A stretch of DNA of 64,000 bases, taken from the NCBI GenBank assembly GCA_031761405.1, contig JASEVX010000001.1:199556110-199620109 (forward strand), read 5' to 3'. The notes beneath the pieces were generated by a model. It saw nothing but the letters and a program-made list of their open reading frames with translations. It searched no databases and was not told the origin of the DNA. The translations under genes and the position numbers were made by a program. Numbering within the stretch: position 1 is the first letter of the stretch; every line of letters starts with the position of its first letter. Below are positions 34,681-48,123 of the stretch, piece by piece. This DNA is from Serripes groenlandicus. Its lineage: Eukaryota; Mollusca; Bivalvia; Cardiida; Cardiidae.

Positions 34681-35699
34681 GTTTGACCTCTAGTTTCCAT
34701 GGATACCTACATCAGTTTTACTGCAAATTATCAAATAATGTTCCTGATGTGTGTGAAGGTTCATAGTCTCCCTTGAACATTCCTCCTCTTCTATTACGCC
34801 CTTGACAGTTTACACATGGCATGGTCACAACAAAATATGATATGAACATCAACACAATTTCCAAAGCAGTATATTTGCATTACGTAGGAGATAAGTCAAA
34901 AAGAACTACTTTTCCAAGAGAGTTGATTTTTATATAGTACAATACAATGGTCTTTATTAAACATATTGTGAGACGGAATGGTGTCATAACTGATTTCCCG
35001 GATAATTTAGGATTTTCTATGGTGAGCTGACTTGGCGTGAATAATAGGCATTTTTGTTTTGACTCCGATTCAAATTTCTGATTCAATACGAACTGGCGAC
35101 ACTAGAGTCATTTTTGAATATTACGATTGATTGCAAATACAGAAAGGACACATGTTATTGGACGATACCGAATTAGAATATTATCCCTGGATATATAACA
35201 AAAAGCAAAACAAATTAACGATGCAAAGTAAAATAAACAAAGACATAAAGGTTAGCCAGAAACTCAATCTCACGAGGTCATAAGCCTTTTTCCAAACTCC
35301 ATGAATCACTCCGCTCAGGAAAACACATATTTGAACGTTATGAAAACATGTTGATATATCGAACTCATTGCAATACCTCAAAATGAACTAACAAAAAACA
35401 CAGACATGTCTTCTACATTATAGTAATGGTCCCATGAGGTTGGCACAGCCATATATCATTTCGGATAAGTTTGTGATATGAAAATATAGGATTCCATCGA
35501 CCCTTGATAATATACATTGGAATATAGCATTAGTCGCCACGTCTGTCAAATTGCGGTTCTATGTTCTATTGCTACTGTGAACAGGGAAGACTCAGATGAA
35601 CCCGTATTTAAGTATAGGCTTTAACCTTCTCCTACAGTTTTGAATGTGGAGAGTTGAAACTTCGGTTATGTCGGTATGTCGGTATGTCGGTATGTCCGT

Positions 35700-36100
35700 C
35701 TGCAAAATAAAGATAAACAAAGACATAAAGGTTAGACAGAAACTCAATCTCACGAGGTCATAAGCCTTTTTCCAAAATCAATGAATCACTCCGCTCAGGA
35801 AACACACTTCAATCATATTTGAACGTTATGAAAACATGCTGATATATCAAACTCATTGTAAGACCTCAAAATGAACTAACAAAAAACACAGACCTATCTT
35901 CTTCATTATAGTTATAGTGCCACAAGGTTAGCACAGCCATATATCATCTCGGATAACTTGTAATATGACAATATAGGATTCAATCGACCCTTGATAATAG
36001 ACATTGGAATATAGCATTAGTCACCACGTCTGTCAAAGTGCGGTTCTATTGTTTCTGTGAACAGGGAGAACTCAGATGAACTCGTGTTTAAGTATAGGTT
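35700..36100 (+). repeat. Second copy of the unit's last ~400 bp
   Basis: AAATAAAGATAAACAAAGACATAAAGG through CACGTCTGTCAAAGTGCGG repeats 35217-35628 almost word for word, joined by a short (GTCGGTAT)n. It shows that the unit boundary itself has been a site of local duplication. Confidence 0.8.
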
Positions 36101-36380
36101 TTAACCAGATTATGTCCGTCTTCATGTACATGTATTTTAGACCAAGATATAACTTCTGATAACATATAGATACAGTGTATGTAGACCAATCAAGGTTACT
36201 ACGAATTCCTCTTGTGTGCATCAGTCAGGGTGATGTTATCAGAACCTAAATTTCACAGCGCGGCTTTGGATATATATATACACTAATGTCAAAGGTCATT
36301 AACAGCAGTTATGAGTTGAGAGAATTACTGTTTTGAAATAACAGATCTGTTCAAGTACATGGTTAAAGTTACACGATATA

Positions 36381-36643
36381 TGAGCCGTTCCGCGAGAAAA
36401 CCAACATTGTGGACACTGCGTAAAGTATCGATCCGGATCAGCCTAAGCATGCCGCGCAGGCTTACCCGGACACACAATTTTCGCCTCCTGTGGATTTTCT
36501 GTTTCAGGAGTCATCTCTATACCTCTATCCCCCTGAAACAGAATGTATATGCCCGGATTAACCTGCGCGGACTGCGCGGGCTAACTTGGTCGATACATTA
36601 CCGGGAGTACATAATGTTTTTTTTTTTTTCGTGGGGCTGCTCA
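36381..36643 (-). mobile_element. MITE-A copy in U2
   Basis: Left end TGAGCCGTTCCGCGAGAAAA; right end worn (a T-run, then GTGGGGCTGCTCA). Interior in reverse orientation. A copy with the same flank (GATATA) lies at the equivalent site in U3 (44808), but not in U1. Confidence 0.75.
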
Positions 36644-37871
36644 TATCTGAACTGTACACATGTTCGAGTTATTGCGACCTAACTATATTTACAAATGACG
36701 CGATGGCCCATCTCATTAAAGGAGTCTCCTATTGTTTAATTACACGTTTGAATTTTCACGATGTAAATATCGAGCACATATTATAAAAGTATTTGAACCA
36801 AGTATGTCCATTCACCGGTACTGTTAAAAATACATTTGACAGAACAAAATGCTGATAGTTATGAGTGGTTCCTATGTGTTCTTCGACCACAAAGAAGCTA
36901 ATTACACACTATATTCACGTTACGGAAGCTCTCTATTTCCCAGTTAAATCTGACTAATTGCAGTAAATTCGATAATATATATTATAGTCTCCTACAATGA
37001 CAGAATGCTAAAGATAAATTATTTGAAATAGATTAAACGACACAAAGGTATATAGATTGAATACGGACATTATAAATGGAAAAAGTCATATGTGTGGCAG
37101 ACTAACAGTATTATTGGCAAAGTTCAGTGTATTGAAGACGAAAACTCCATGAAGACGAACATAATAATTGGCAAAGAGTGTTTTATTGATGACGAATATT
37201 CTTTGGACAAAGAACATTGTTTGAAGATGGACATTCTAATTGGCAAAGTTCAGTGTACTGAAGAAGAACTTAATGATATTCAAAGTTCTTTCTATTGAAG
37301 ACAAATAGTTAATACATGTAGTTAGACATTGGAAAGTTGATATTCCTGACTAGGGATAGTCAGTGTAAAGACAGTTGAGTGAGTTACGCTTGTTGGCTGC
37401 ATGGTGATGATCTGCGATATATTAACGTGGACTCTATGTGTGAAATGCCTTTTACTGCCCATTCATGCAAAATGGTTCAAAATAAATACTCCCACGTAGA
37501 AAACAGAACGCGGATAGAACACTTATTATAGGAACTATCTTGCTGTCGGATATAAAACTCGCTATAATGATTCGTATACTTTTATGTTGTCTGCTATCGG
37601 ATATTAATCTTTAATATATGCGATGACGTAAACGAATTCACGTAATACGTATTAAGGTTTGCTATTTAATTGAATACTGCTTTACAGAACTTTCTATAAA
37701 CCTCTTTGACTAAATGACGAACAGTGCGGATCAAGCTGCGATGATGTGCAGGTTGGTCAAGATTCACACTTGACACAAATACCTCATCGTTTGTTTTTTT
37801 CACTGAGCAGCGTTCAGTGCACAAATATCAGTTGGAAATTTAGGTGAAATATTATCTACTAGTAAATCAAA

Positions 37872-38117
37872 TGAGCAGTCTCGCGAGAAAACCAACATTA
37901 TGGCATCTTCGTGATGTATCGATCCAGATCAGCCTTCTCAGTCTGCGCATACGGAACTTGGCCGACACATTCCGTCTCAGGAGGATAGAGGTATAGAGTA
38001 CTGATTCCTGAAACAGAAAATTCACAGGAGGCGAAAAGTGTCTATCCGGGTCAGCCCGCGAGGAATGCTAAGGCTGATCCGGATCGATACTTTACGCAGA
38101 GACTGCGGGACGGCTAA
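37872..38117 (+). mobile_element. MITE-A copy in U2
   Basis: TGAGCAGTCTCGCGAGAAAA to GCGGGACGGCTAA, with the full interior. It is the same insertion as 29130-29374 in U1 and the deleted remnant 46357-46407 in U3. Confidence 0.8.
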
Positions 38118-38427
38118 ACATTTCGATTTATCCAGGACACTGTGTATATAATAGGACTCTTCTGAGCCTCGTTTAGCCTACAAAGCGTGACCCGCAGCAG
38201 TCCCTATTGTAAATATAGCAATCGGCACAGGGCATTCCACTCAAGTGGACTAGTTCTTGTTTTGAATCATGCACATTGTAGACGGATGACACGTTAAAGA
38301 TGGCAAGTTTTAAATTCCTATGAAGAATCGGAATAATCATGAATTAAGGATATTCTTACTCAGACACCGGCGTTATTGATTCAGATCAACGTTACTTCAA
38401 TGTCGAAATCATATAAAAACAACCAAT

Positions 38428-38815
38428 GCGTTTAACATATTAACAGTGTTGGGAAAAATGTTGAAACACACTCTGTACTGCGTAAGACATTCAACGTCGA
38501 GCAAATGTTAAAACAGACACGGTACTAGGTATAACATTAAATGTCAATAACAAATATAACATTCAAACTCGAGAGAAATAATAAAACAAACACTGTACTG
38601 CGTATAACAATCAATGTCAATAAACAAATAAACAAATACTGTACTGCATATAACATTCAAACTCGAGAGAAATAATAAAACAAACACTGTACTGTGTGTA
38701 ACAATCAATATTGAGACATTTTTTAAACAAACGCTGTACTGTGTGCAACCTTCATTGTTGAGAAAAAAATTCAAACACATAGTTTATTGTGTGTAACATT
38801 CAATTTCGAGAAATA
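38428..38815. repeat. ~60-bp minisatellite in U2
   Basis: Same repeat as 29648-30003, with a different number and order of units (ACAAACACTGTACTG(C/T)GT recurs). Located at the same place in the unit. Confidence 0.75.
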
Positions 38816-39943
38816 AAACAAGCCTCTATTCTACGCCTTAGATTTATTGAAGTATAACTGCTCCCGACACGTTAATAGTAAATGTGAAGACATTTCAATT
38901 ACAAAGTGTAATTACAAAGACAATTACCTTACAGACAGTTTATAGTTTTCGTTTATTACGACTTTTCCCGTCGATTTTTTAAAGGTCATACATGTATAAT
39001 GTCATGAGATATCAGTACACATTTTATCATTGCTTGGCAACTTGCAGATCTATTTGTAAATAACCAATCCTGAATAAATAATTATTAAATTTCAACAACT
39101 AATGCGCACGGAATGCAGTTTTTACTGGAACATTTGACACATATAATGTATGGGCCGGCTCACCGCAAAATCTTCGGAACACATCTACAAGTGAGGATGT
39201 AGATCAGCGTACGCCCCCGTCAGGTTTGATCAGAACCTTTCAATATCGCGTTATGGTTGGTCGAGCATCTTTGAAGTCATGTGAACCCGTACGCAAACGT
39301 AAAATACAACTTTGTAATTGTCTTTTATTCTCAAACAGTGATCACTCGAAAATATCGTCTAGCATTTGATGGTGCCCGGATAAGCAATAAGAACTGCTGT
39401 TACGCTGTTTTGGTGATACGATTTCATCACTGGTTTGTTTTTTATAATAAACATTTACAAGTTTATATGAATTTAGCATAGATCGATGGATTCCCCATGA
39501 GCTTCGTTAACTCGAAGAACTTTACGGGCCTATTTCGACTTATCACTTTCCGTCGAATTTGTAAGATAATGTTAAAGTATCAATCGTTTTCTTCTAATAG
39601 CTCATAAATGTGACCAACTCATTTGAAATGACAATCTTACAACTCTACCTATCGTCCTATTGTGTCACAAATCATATGCAATTTCGAACGCATGAGTTAA
39701 GGAGACATTTTTGTATCAGAAAAACGGTATAATTTAGACAGAGTTAGACGGAAAGCCATCAATCCTAAGATTTTCATGAAAGATAATTGGATTTATCGTA
39801 AAATTAAAGGTAATGTGGCATGTAAAGAAATCACCTTTGCTAACGGCATGTTAAGCGCTGGGTTATCATCCATAACTGCAACATAGCAATTATTTTTTCC
39901 GGCCAATATTTAAGCGGCGCTATGCAAAAACATACCTTAAGAC

Positions 39944-40264
39944 ATGGCTGCCAGCGCTACTCCAGACGAGCCTGCGCAGCCGCACAGTATGATCAGGTTC
40001 TCCATTATTCGCCAATTAGTACAAGAGGTATTCAATAGGCATCCAGTAACAAGTTTATGCTTGATAAGGATATTACGGAATCACAAGAAGCTATTTTTAT
40101 CACTTGTCACACGGTTGGTTTCCCTTGAACGCCGTTCAATTATCGAGGTGCACGAAGCAACAGACAACGTAATTACATTGGCCATCTCACATGTAGAGTC
40201 GATGTCAATCCGTAGTCATGACCGTTTGTTTAGAATCTTCCTAGAAGCATGTATGGTTAGATAA
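39944..40264 (+). other. Short open frame shared by the tandem units (U2, 106 codons)
   Basis: Encodes a basic peptide beginning MAASATPDEPAQPHSMIRF and containing NRHPVTSLCLIRILRNHKK. I do not recognise it. About 35 bp upstream is TATTTAAG, which could pass for a TATA element. Against coding: in the first 120 bases most differences from the U3 copy change the amino acid, the U1 copy has an early stop, and the U3 copy ends differently after a 10-base indel. It may be a relic of an exon or a chance frame carried by the repeat. Confidence 0.3.
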
Positions 40265-42869
40265 CGAATTTATAATCTCCAACGTCGGTTTTCTTGTGAG
40301 TAATCAATAATGATGGAAACATCTTTGAATATTGACCTGCATCCGTTTGTCGTTTGTTGGTTAAACAGTCTATGAGGGAAGGAAACGAGCCGTCAAGGAA
40401 ATGCATTTCGAGTGCCAGTGTAGAAAAGTTTAGAAGCACATTGTCAGGTGAGCTGGATTTGTCAGACGTATTAATAATAATTTATTGATAATAACAATTA
40501 TGTAAAATGCAAATGCAAAACAGAATAAATAAACATGTTTATCTTTTCAGTAAAACTTAATATAATACGATAATAACGATATATGTTAAGAATATATTAT
40601 GAATAAAAACACAATTCTTATTAGGAATACCGATATGCTATTTAAAAAAAAGCTGAAGAATCATTTCACGGAGGCATAGCAATACCGATTTTATACACAT
40701 GAGATGATCTGACAAAGTTCAATTGTGGTGAGGTTTTTGCTCCCTCTTTTACTATTGTGATAGATTAAACGGCATATAAGTTTATCTTAATAAGTTAAAC
40801 GGCTTATGAGTTTATCTTAATATACACTGTATGCCAATAAGTGTAGTATAGTTCTCAATAAAAACCTTGAAAAAGATTTCACGAAAACCCTGTTTGTTAA
40901 GAGGACAATGGGTAAATGGCATGCCAACTATTAAAGACGATATGAGTTTATCTTAATATACACTGTATGCCCATAAATGTAGTATAGTACTCAATAAAAC
41001 CATTTTTTTGCGAAACTTGGAAATCGATTTCACGTAAATCCTGTTTGTAAAAAGGACAATGGGCAAATGGCATATGCCAACTATTAAAGACGATGTGTAG
41101 CTGTATATCATGCGAATTATAAACGGATGACATTTCTGTAGGACAACAAAACACCCCGGGCCTAGACACTAATCCTGGATTTGGCTTGTATTTGCAATAC
41201 ATTTGGTAGGATAACGAGAACTAACCGCTTCTATTTCATTCTATTGAATCGGTCAAGTGATTCAGCAGTCATGTCTGTAATAAAGCTGACAGTGCATCTT
41301 TTCTGAAATCCACCGAAAAATATTTAAATGCTGTTTGTCAACATTATTTGACCGACATCTGAGAGTTAATAACTACACTTGAAACCTAGATACACATGGT
41401 ACTTTCCTGATTGTTCATGAGTTGCTTTACATACACGAAGGACTAGGTAAAACGAACACTCACAAAGGTTCCTTGTCTACTTATAATTGTATTTCTGATG
41501 CAGTGTTTCCAAGCATTGGTCAAATAATGTTCACAACATATAGTTTCATTAAGGAACTTTCACAATATATGCTTATTGGTGTTACAAAACGTTAGATATG
41601 TTGCATGTACATATCAGTCCCTCTGGCAATTTGGAGTCTGATGCATCTTCGTGTAGGTCAGTCATCATCCGCAGTCTTAACAAATACTTCACTGCCCTTT
41701 TATATATTGTATAACTTTTAATGGTTTCCAACTATAAAAGTAGGGACTAGTATCGTGTAGTCTATTAAACCAAATATATCAAACCCACAAGTTCTGCATC
41801 ACGCGCCACTCAAATTGACGATTTGTTGTTACCTCATTTTGCGTCACGTAAAAGTGTGCGGGTGTAAACTCCGATGGACTACAATCGTTCGGTTTTGCCC
41901 CGGAAAAGTGCATATTAGCCTGTTGTACACGTTGATTAAGTGGATTTAATATATTTTCATACAATATTACATTTATAACATGGCGGCCAATTTATGTGCT
42001 TCCTGGTTTTCTCACAACACACAACATTCTTTCTAAGAAATCGACACCTATGAATGACGCTAGTTCCAGTGAATTTTTACAATCGTCGGACAAAATAATG
42101 AATAAGCGAGGCAGTGCTTTTGTACAAGCATGCAGCAATTAAAACGTGTGGTAATCTGTACACTGTGGAATTGCATAACAGGAGTTGTATTACTTTGTTA
42201 AAACGTTAAGAATGAATACAATTTTCAATTCTGTTACTGAATTCGGCACAAGTTAGGAGTAATGCTAATTCAGTCCGAAGCATGGCCAATAAACACTTAA
42301 AAAAAGTAAACACTATTATATACCACACTTTGGGCAATGGCTTTTTTCGTGACATAAATTCGTTGTCTGGTCCTTTACTTGGATTACAAACGCTAGCTTT
42401 TGATTAGGAAATCAAATAAAACCACGCTATATAATTTTAGATGAACGTTTACAAACACAATTGCTGTAAAGAACCTGAGCAAAAAAGGGAAAATACTTTC
42501 TGATATTTCATTACATGCAAGGAAGACGACTTTTGATATTCATTATATTTTTCAAAACGAAATGAACTTGTCAATAAATAATTACCATTTCAGCAGATGG
42601 AAAAGTACGGGAATTGTATGACGCCGCGACGTAACTGACGTCATAATGTCCTGATGACGTCTCCTCATCACAACTTAATATCTTCAACACAAAATTGGAC
42701 TGCACATAAATTCGTGTTGTATTTTTTTAATCTTGATAAGACCAAGTGGTAAACAATTATCAAAGAGTTTTAATGATATACAGTATTTTACTGATTTTCT
42801 TCTCTTTGGAAGAAATAATATACAAAGTTTCTTCAAAGGATTTTAACCCTGTCCCCAAAACACAAAATT

Positions 42870-43045
42870 TGAAGCAGACGACTTCTGAAAATGTAAGCGC
42901 AAATAAGGAAAATTTCTACACATTTAAGCATGATTTGATATTGAAATTATTGTGGTAAAAGGAAAATTGCCAATTATGAGAAATTTCTCCTTTTACAACA
43001 ATATTTTCAAATGTGGATACTTCCAATGTGTTGTGTTTAACTTAG
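42870..43045. mobile_element. MITE-B relic in U2
   Basis: Counterpart of 34490-34680: GAAGCAGACGACTTCTGAAA, ATTATTGTGGTAAAAGGAAA, CTCCTTTTACAACAATATTTTC. Confidence 0.5.
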
Positions 43046-43208
43046 GGTTTGACCTCTAGTGTCCATTGACACCTGCATCAATTTAACATCGAATTATCCA
43101 ATAATGTTCCTGGTGTGTGTGAAGGTTCATAGACTTCCTTGAATATTCCTCCTCTTAGATTACGCCCTTGACAGTTTACACATGGCATTGACACAACATT
43201 ATATTATA

Positions 43209-43448
43209 TGAGCCGTTCCACCAGAACACCAACATAGTGGACTCTGCGTTAGTTATTGACCCGCATCAGCCTGAGCATGCTGCGCAGGCTATCCCGGACA
43301 TATGCGTTTCGCCTTCTGTGGATTTTCTGTTTCATGAATCATGATTCTATATAACTTTCACCCTGAGAAGAAATGTGTCGGCGCAGGCTGATCTGGATCG
43401 ATACATTACGCAGAGTCCATAATGTTGGTTTTCTCATGGAACGGCTGA
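43209..43448 (-). mobile_element. MITE-A copy private to U2
   Basis: TGAGCCGTTCCACCAGAACA to CATGGAACGGCTGA, interior reversed. The equivalent place in U1 (~34840) is unoccupied, so it was inserted after U1 and U2 separated. The 270 bp that follow (43449-43720) also have no counterpart in U1. Confidence 0.7.
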
Positions 43449-44807
43449 CACAGTGCAGTGCCAAGTGATATTTTCTACAAAAAAATAGCTATTATTATCT
43501 CTGTCTAGACAGAAACATGTTTAGTATTTGGTTATAATGCAATAAAATTTTATTTTAACTTGGTGGTAAAAAGACGTCTTTCTTTATTGAATGATGTGAT
43601 GTTTAAATAAGAAATGGCAAGATTGTCAGTTATGAACAATACAATTTGGAAAGCAAAATCAATGACGATGTAACGACTGCTGGAGTTATTGACCAAACTA
43701 GCAAACACGATTTACAAAGCAGTATATGTGCATGTCGTAGGAGATATGTCAAAAATAACTACTTTTCAAAGAGAGTTCATTAAAGATTTATTTTTATATA
43801 GTACAATACAATGGTCTTTATTAAACATCTTGTGAGACGTAAGGGTGTCATAATTGATTTCCCGGATAATTTAGGATTTTCTATGTTGAGGTAACTTGGC
43901 ATGAATAATAGGCATTTTTGTTTTGAATCCGATTCAAATTCCTGATTCAATACGAACTGGCGACACTAGAGTCATTTCTGAATGTTATGATTGATTGCAA
44001 ATACAGAAGGGACAACATGTAATTGGACGATACCGAATTATAATATTATTCCTGGATATATAACAAAAAGCTAAACAAATTAACGATGCAAAATAAAAAT
44101 AAACAAAGACATAAAGGTTAGACAGAAACTCAATTTCACGAGGTCATAAGCCTTTTTCCAAACTCCATGAATCACTCCGCTCAGGAAACACACTTCAATC
44201 ATATTTGAACGTTATGAAAACATGTTGATATATCGAACTCATTGCAAAACCTCAAAATGAACTAACAAAAAACACAGACATGTCTTCTACATTATAGTAA
44301 TGGTCCCATGAGGTTGGCACAGCCATATATCATCTCGGATAAGTTTGTGATATGAAAATATAGGATTCCATCGACCGTTGATAATAGACATTGGAATATA
44401 GCATTAGTCACCACGTCTGTCAAATTGCGCTCTATTGCTACTGTGAACAGGGAAGACGCAGATGAACCCGTATTTAAGTATAGGCTTTAACCTTCTCCTA
44501 CAGTTTTGAATGTGGAGAGTTGAAACTTCGGTTAAGTCGGTATGTCCGTCTTCATGTACATGTATTCTAGACCAAGATATAACTTCTGACACAATTTAGA
44601 TACAGTGTATGTAGACCAATCAAGGTTACCACGAATTCCTCTATCGTGCATCCGTCAGGGTGTGGTTATCAGACCCTAAATTTCACGGCGCGGCTTTGTA
44701 TATATAATCTAAAATTAAAGTTCATTAACATCAGTGATGAGTTAAGAGAATCGTTTTTTTTCAAATAACAGATCTTTTCGAGTACATGGTTCAAGTTACC
44801 TGATATA

Positions 44808-45019
44808 TGAGCCGTCCAGCGAGAAAACTAATTTTGCGTAGAATATCGACCCTGATCAGTGGCTTACCCGGACTGACACGTTTCGCCTCCTGTGGGTTTT
44901 CTTTTGTTTCACGAAGCATTACTCTATACCTCTATGCCCCTGAGACGGAATGCGCAGGCTGATCTGGATCGATACATTACGCAGATTCCATAATGTTGTT
45001 TTTTTCGTGTGGTTGCTAA
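44808..45019 (-). mobile_element. MITE-A copy in U3, internally shortened
   Basis: TGAGCCGTCCAGCGAGAAAA to a worn right end (CGTGTGGTTGCTAA). The same insertion as 36381-36643 in U2, but with separate internal deletions. Confidence 0.7.
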
Positions 45020-46356
45020 TATTTGAATGGTCATAATTTCGAGTTATTGCGATTCAACTATATTTACAAATGACGCGATGGCCCATATCAATAAAGAAGT
45101 CTCCTATTGTTTAATAACACGTTTGAATTTTCACAATGTAAATATCGAGCGCATATTAGTTAAAATTATTTGAACCAAGTTTCTCCATTCACCGGTGCTA
45201 AGTTTACACAAAGAAAAACGTTTACATTTGACAGAACACACTGATTATGATAGTTATGAGTGGTTTGTATGGGTTCTTCGCACTCAAGGAAGCTAATTAA
45301 ACGCTATATTCACGTTACGGAAGCTCTCTGTTTTCCCAGTTAAATCTAACTAATTGCAGTAAACTCGATAGCATATATTATAGTCTCCTACAATGACAGA
45401 ATGCTAGAGATAAATTATTTGAAATAGATTAAACGACACAAAGGGATATAATAGTGATATTTTAATTTGTAATACATTGTACAGAATATTTGAACCGAAC
45501 AGTGCATTAAAGATTAACATTATTATTGGCAATTTTCTGAAGACGAAAATTCCATGACAGTTTACAATAATAATTGGCATAGTGTATTGAAGACGAAAAC
45601 TCCAAGAAGCCGAACATAATAATTGGCAAAGTTTGTTGTATTGATGACGAATATTCTTTGGACAAAGAACGTTGTTTGAAGATGGGAATACTAATTGGCA
45701 AAGTTCGGTGTACTGAAAAAGAACTTAATAATGGTCAAAGTTCCTTCTATTGGAAATAAATAGTTAATACATGTAGTTAGAAATAGAAACATTGATATTT
45801 ATGACTAAGGATAGACAGTGTAACGACAGTTGAGTGAGTTACGCTGGTTGACTGCATGGTGATGATCGGCGATATATAAACGTGGACTCTATGTGTGAAA
45901 TTCCGTTGACTCAAAGACCTAATAATACAGGTCTTTGATTGACTGCTCATTCAAGCAAAATGGTTCAAAATAAATACTCCCACGTAGAAAAAACAGTACG
46001 CGGATAGAAAACTTATTATAGGAACTATCTTGCTATCGGATATAAAACTCGCTATAATGATTCGTATACTTTTATGTTGTCTGCTATCGGATATTAATCT
46101 TTAATATATGCGATGACGTAAACGAATTCATGTAACACATATCAAAGTTTTCTATTTAATTGAATAGAACTTTCTTTCAACTTTTTTGACTAATTGACGA
46201 GCAGTGCAGAGTCAGACCAAGCTGCGATTATGTGCAAAATGGTAAGCATTAGCACTGTCATAAATGCCTCATCCTTTGTTTTTTTCACTGAGTAGCGTTC
46301 AGTTCACAAATATCAGTTGGAAATTTAGGTGAAATATCATCTACTAGTAAATGAAA

Positions 46357-46407
46357 TGAGCAGTCTCGCGAGAAACCAACAATAAGGCATCTTCGTAGTG
46401 TAAGCGT
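46357..46407 (+). mobile_element. MITE-A stub in U3
   Basis: Only the left end TGAGCAGTCTCGCGAGAAAC and GGCATCTTCGTAGTGTA remain, at the place of the full copies at 29130 (U1) and 37872 (U2). The sequence then jumps to AAGCGTGACCCGCAGCAGTC, matching U2 at ~38187: a deletion across the element and its right flank. Confidence 0.7.
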
Positions 46408-46635
46408 GACCCGCAGCAGTCCCTATTGTAAAGATAGCAATCGGCACAGGGCATTCCACTCGAGTGGACTAGTTCTAGTTTTGAATCATGCACATTGTAG
46501 ACGGATGACACGTTAAAGTGTGCAAGTTTTAAATTCCTATAAAGAATCGGAATAATCATGATTAAGGTTATTCTTACTCAGACACCGACGTTATTGATTC
46601 AGATCAACCTTACTTCAATGTCGAAATCATATAAA

Positions 46636-47110
46636 AACAAACATATACAGTGTCGGGGAAAATGTTGAAACACACTCTGTACTCCGTAAGACATTCAACG
46701 TCAAGCAAATGTTAAAGCAAACACGGTACAGCGTATAACATTCAATTCCAATAACAAATATAACATTCAACCTCGAGAGAAATAGTAAAACAAACACTGT
46801 ACTGCGTATGACGTTCAATGTCAAGAATTTTTTTAACAAACACTGTACTGCATATAACATTCTAACTCGAGAGAAATAGTAAAACAAACACTGTACTGAC
46901 TGCGTATGACGTTCAATATCAAGACATTTTTTAAACAAACTCTGTACTGCATATAACATTCTAACTCGAGAAAAATAATAAAACAAACCCTGTACTGTGT
47001 TTAACATTCAATGTTGAGAAAAATGTTAAACAAACGCTGTCCTATGTGCTACCTTCATTGTGGAGAAACATGTTTAAACAAAAAGTGTATTGTGTGTAAC
47101 AATCAATGTT
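46636..47110. repeat. ~60-bp minisatellite in U3
   Basis: The longest of the three versions of this array, with recurring ACAAACACTGTACTGC and CATTC(T/A)AACTCGAGA units. The 126-codon minus-strand open frame (46627-47007) is a translation of the repeat. Confidence 0.75.
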
Positions 47111-47862
47111 GAGAAATAAAACAAACCTCTATTCTACGCCTTACATTTACTGAAGTATATCTGCTGTCGACACGTTAATAGTAACAATGAAGACATTTCA
47201 ATTACAAAATATAATTACAAAGACAATTACCTTGCAGACAGTTTACAGTCATCACTTGAAAATATCGTTTAGCTCGAACCAATTCCTGGAACGGATCTGT
47301 CTTTTATAAAGGGAGTAGCAACATTTCATAATAAACATTCAAGTTTATGTGAATTACAATGCCCAAAATGCGTCTATGAATTTAGCATGGATCGATGGAA
47401 TCCCCGTGAGCGTCGTTAACTCGAAGTACTTTACGGGCCTCTTTCGACTTTCAGTTATCTTTTCGTCGAATGTGTAGGATAATGTTGATGTATCAATCGC
47501 TTTCTTCTAACAGCTCTTAAATGTGACCAACTCATCTGAAAGGGCAATCTTACAACTCTACCTAACGTCACGTCATGTTGTGTCACAAATAATATGCAAT
47601 TTCGAACGCATTGATTAAGGAGACATTTTAGTACCAGAAAAACGGTCTTATTTAGACAGAGTGAGACGGAGAGCCATCAATCCTGAGATGTTCATGAAAG
47701 ATAATTGGATTTCTCGTAAGATTAAAGGTAATGTGGCATGTAAATAAATCACCTTTGTTAACGGCATGTTAAGCGCTGGTTTATCACCCATTACAGAAAA
47801 ATAGCAAATTATTTTTTCCGGCCATTATTTAAGCCGCGCTATGCGAAGACATACCTTACTAC

Positions 47863-48123
47863 ATGGCTACCAGCGATACTCAAGACGAGCCTGCGCATCC
47901 ACACAGTATGATCAGGTTCTACATTATTCGGAAATTAGTACAAGAGGCATTCAATAGGCATCCAGTAACAAGTTTATGCTTGATAAGGATATTACGGAAT
48001 CACAAGAAGCTACTTTTAACACTTGTCACAAATAGCCAACGGTTGGGTTTCCTAAAACGCCGCTCCATTATCGAGGTGTACGAAACAACAGTCAATGTAA
48101 TTATAATTGGCCATCTAACATGA
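47863..48123 (+). other. Short open frame shared by the tandem units (U3, 86 codons)
   Basis: Parallel to 39944-40264 but starting MATSDTQDEPAHPHSMIRF and ending early at HLT after a different indel history. It shares NRHPVTSLCLIRILRNHKK exactly. Not recognised as a known protein. Confidence 0.25.

Larger units (their letters stand above)
26881..35628 (+). repeat. ~8.8-kb tandem unit, copy U1
   Basis: Starts at CTCCTACAGTTTTGAATGTG and ends before the next occurrence of that phrase at 35629 (8748 bp). Landmarks in order: ATATAACTTCTGACA repeats, AATTTCACGGCGCGGCTTTG, a MITE-A, a ~60-bp minisatellite, the ATGGCTGCCAGCG frame, the AACATGGCGGCCAATTCATG block, TGACGTCA near 34304, and the GCATTACGTAGGAGATA block. 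U2 repeats this order. U1 has private insertions at 27310-28517 and about 30570-31085, and lacks the segment equivalent to 36381-37540. Between landmarks I see no gene. Confidence 0.8.
35629..44494 (+). repeat. ~8.8-kb tandem unit, copy U2
   Basis: Begins at CTCCTACAGTTTTGAATGTG and runs to the next such phrase at 44495 (8866 bp). It matches U1 landmark by landmark: MITE-A 37872 against 29130, ATGGCTGCC 39944 against 31692, TGACGTCA 42636 against 34304, GTAGGAGATA ~43737 against ~34885. Offsets vary between about 8.25 and 8.88 kb through indels. It holds about 1.2 kb (36381-37540) missing from U1, two further MITE-A copies and a private internal duplication at its start. No gene is recognised between these landmarks. 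Confidence 0.8.

Noticed and set aside
46627..47007. 126-codon minus-strand open frame
   Set aside because: Translation of the ~60-bp minisatellite; the equivalents in U1 and U2 are shorter and differ in step with unit number.
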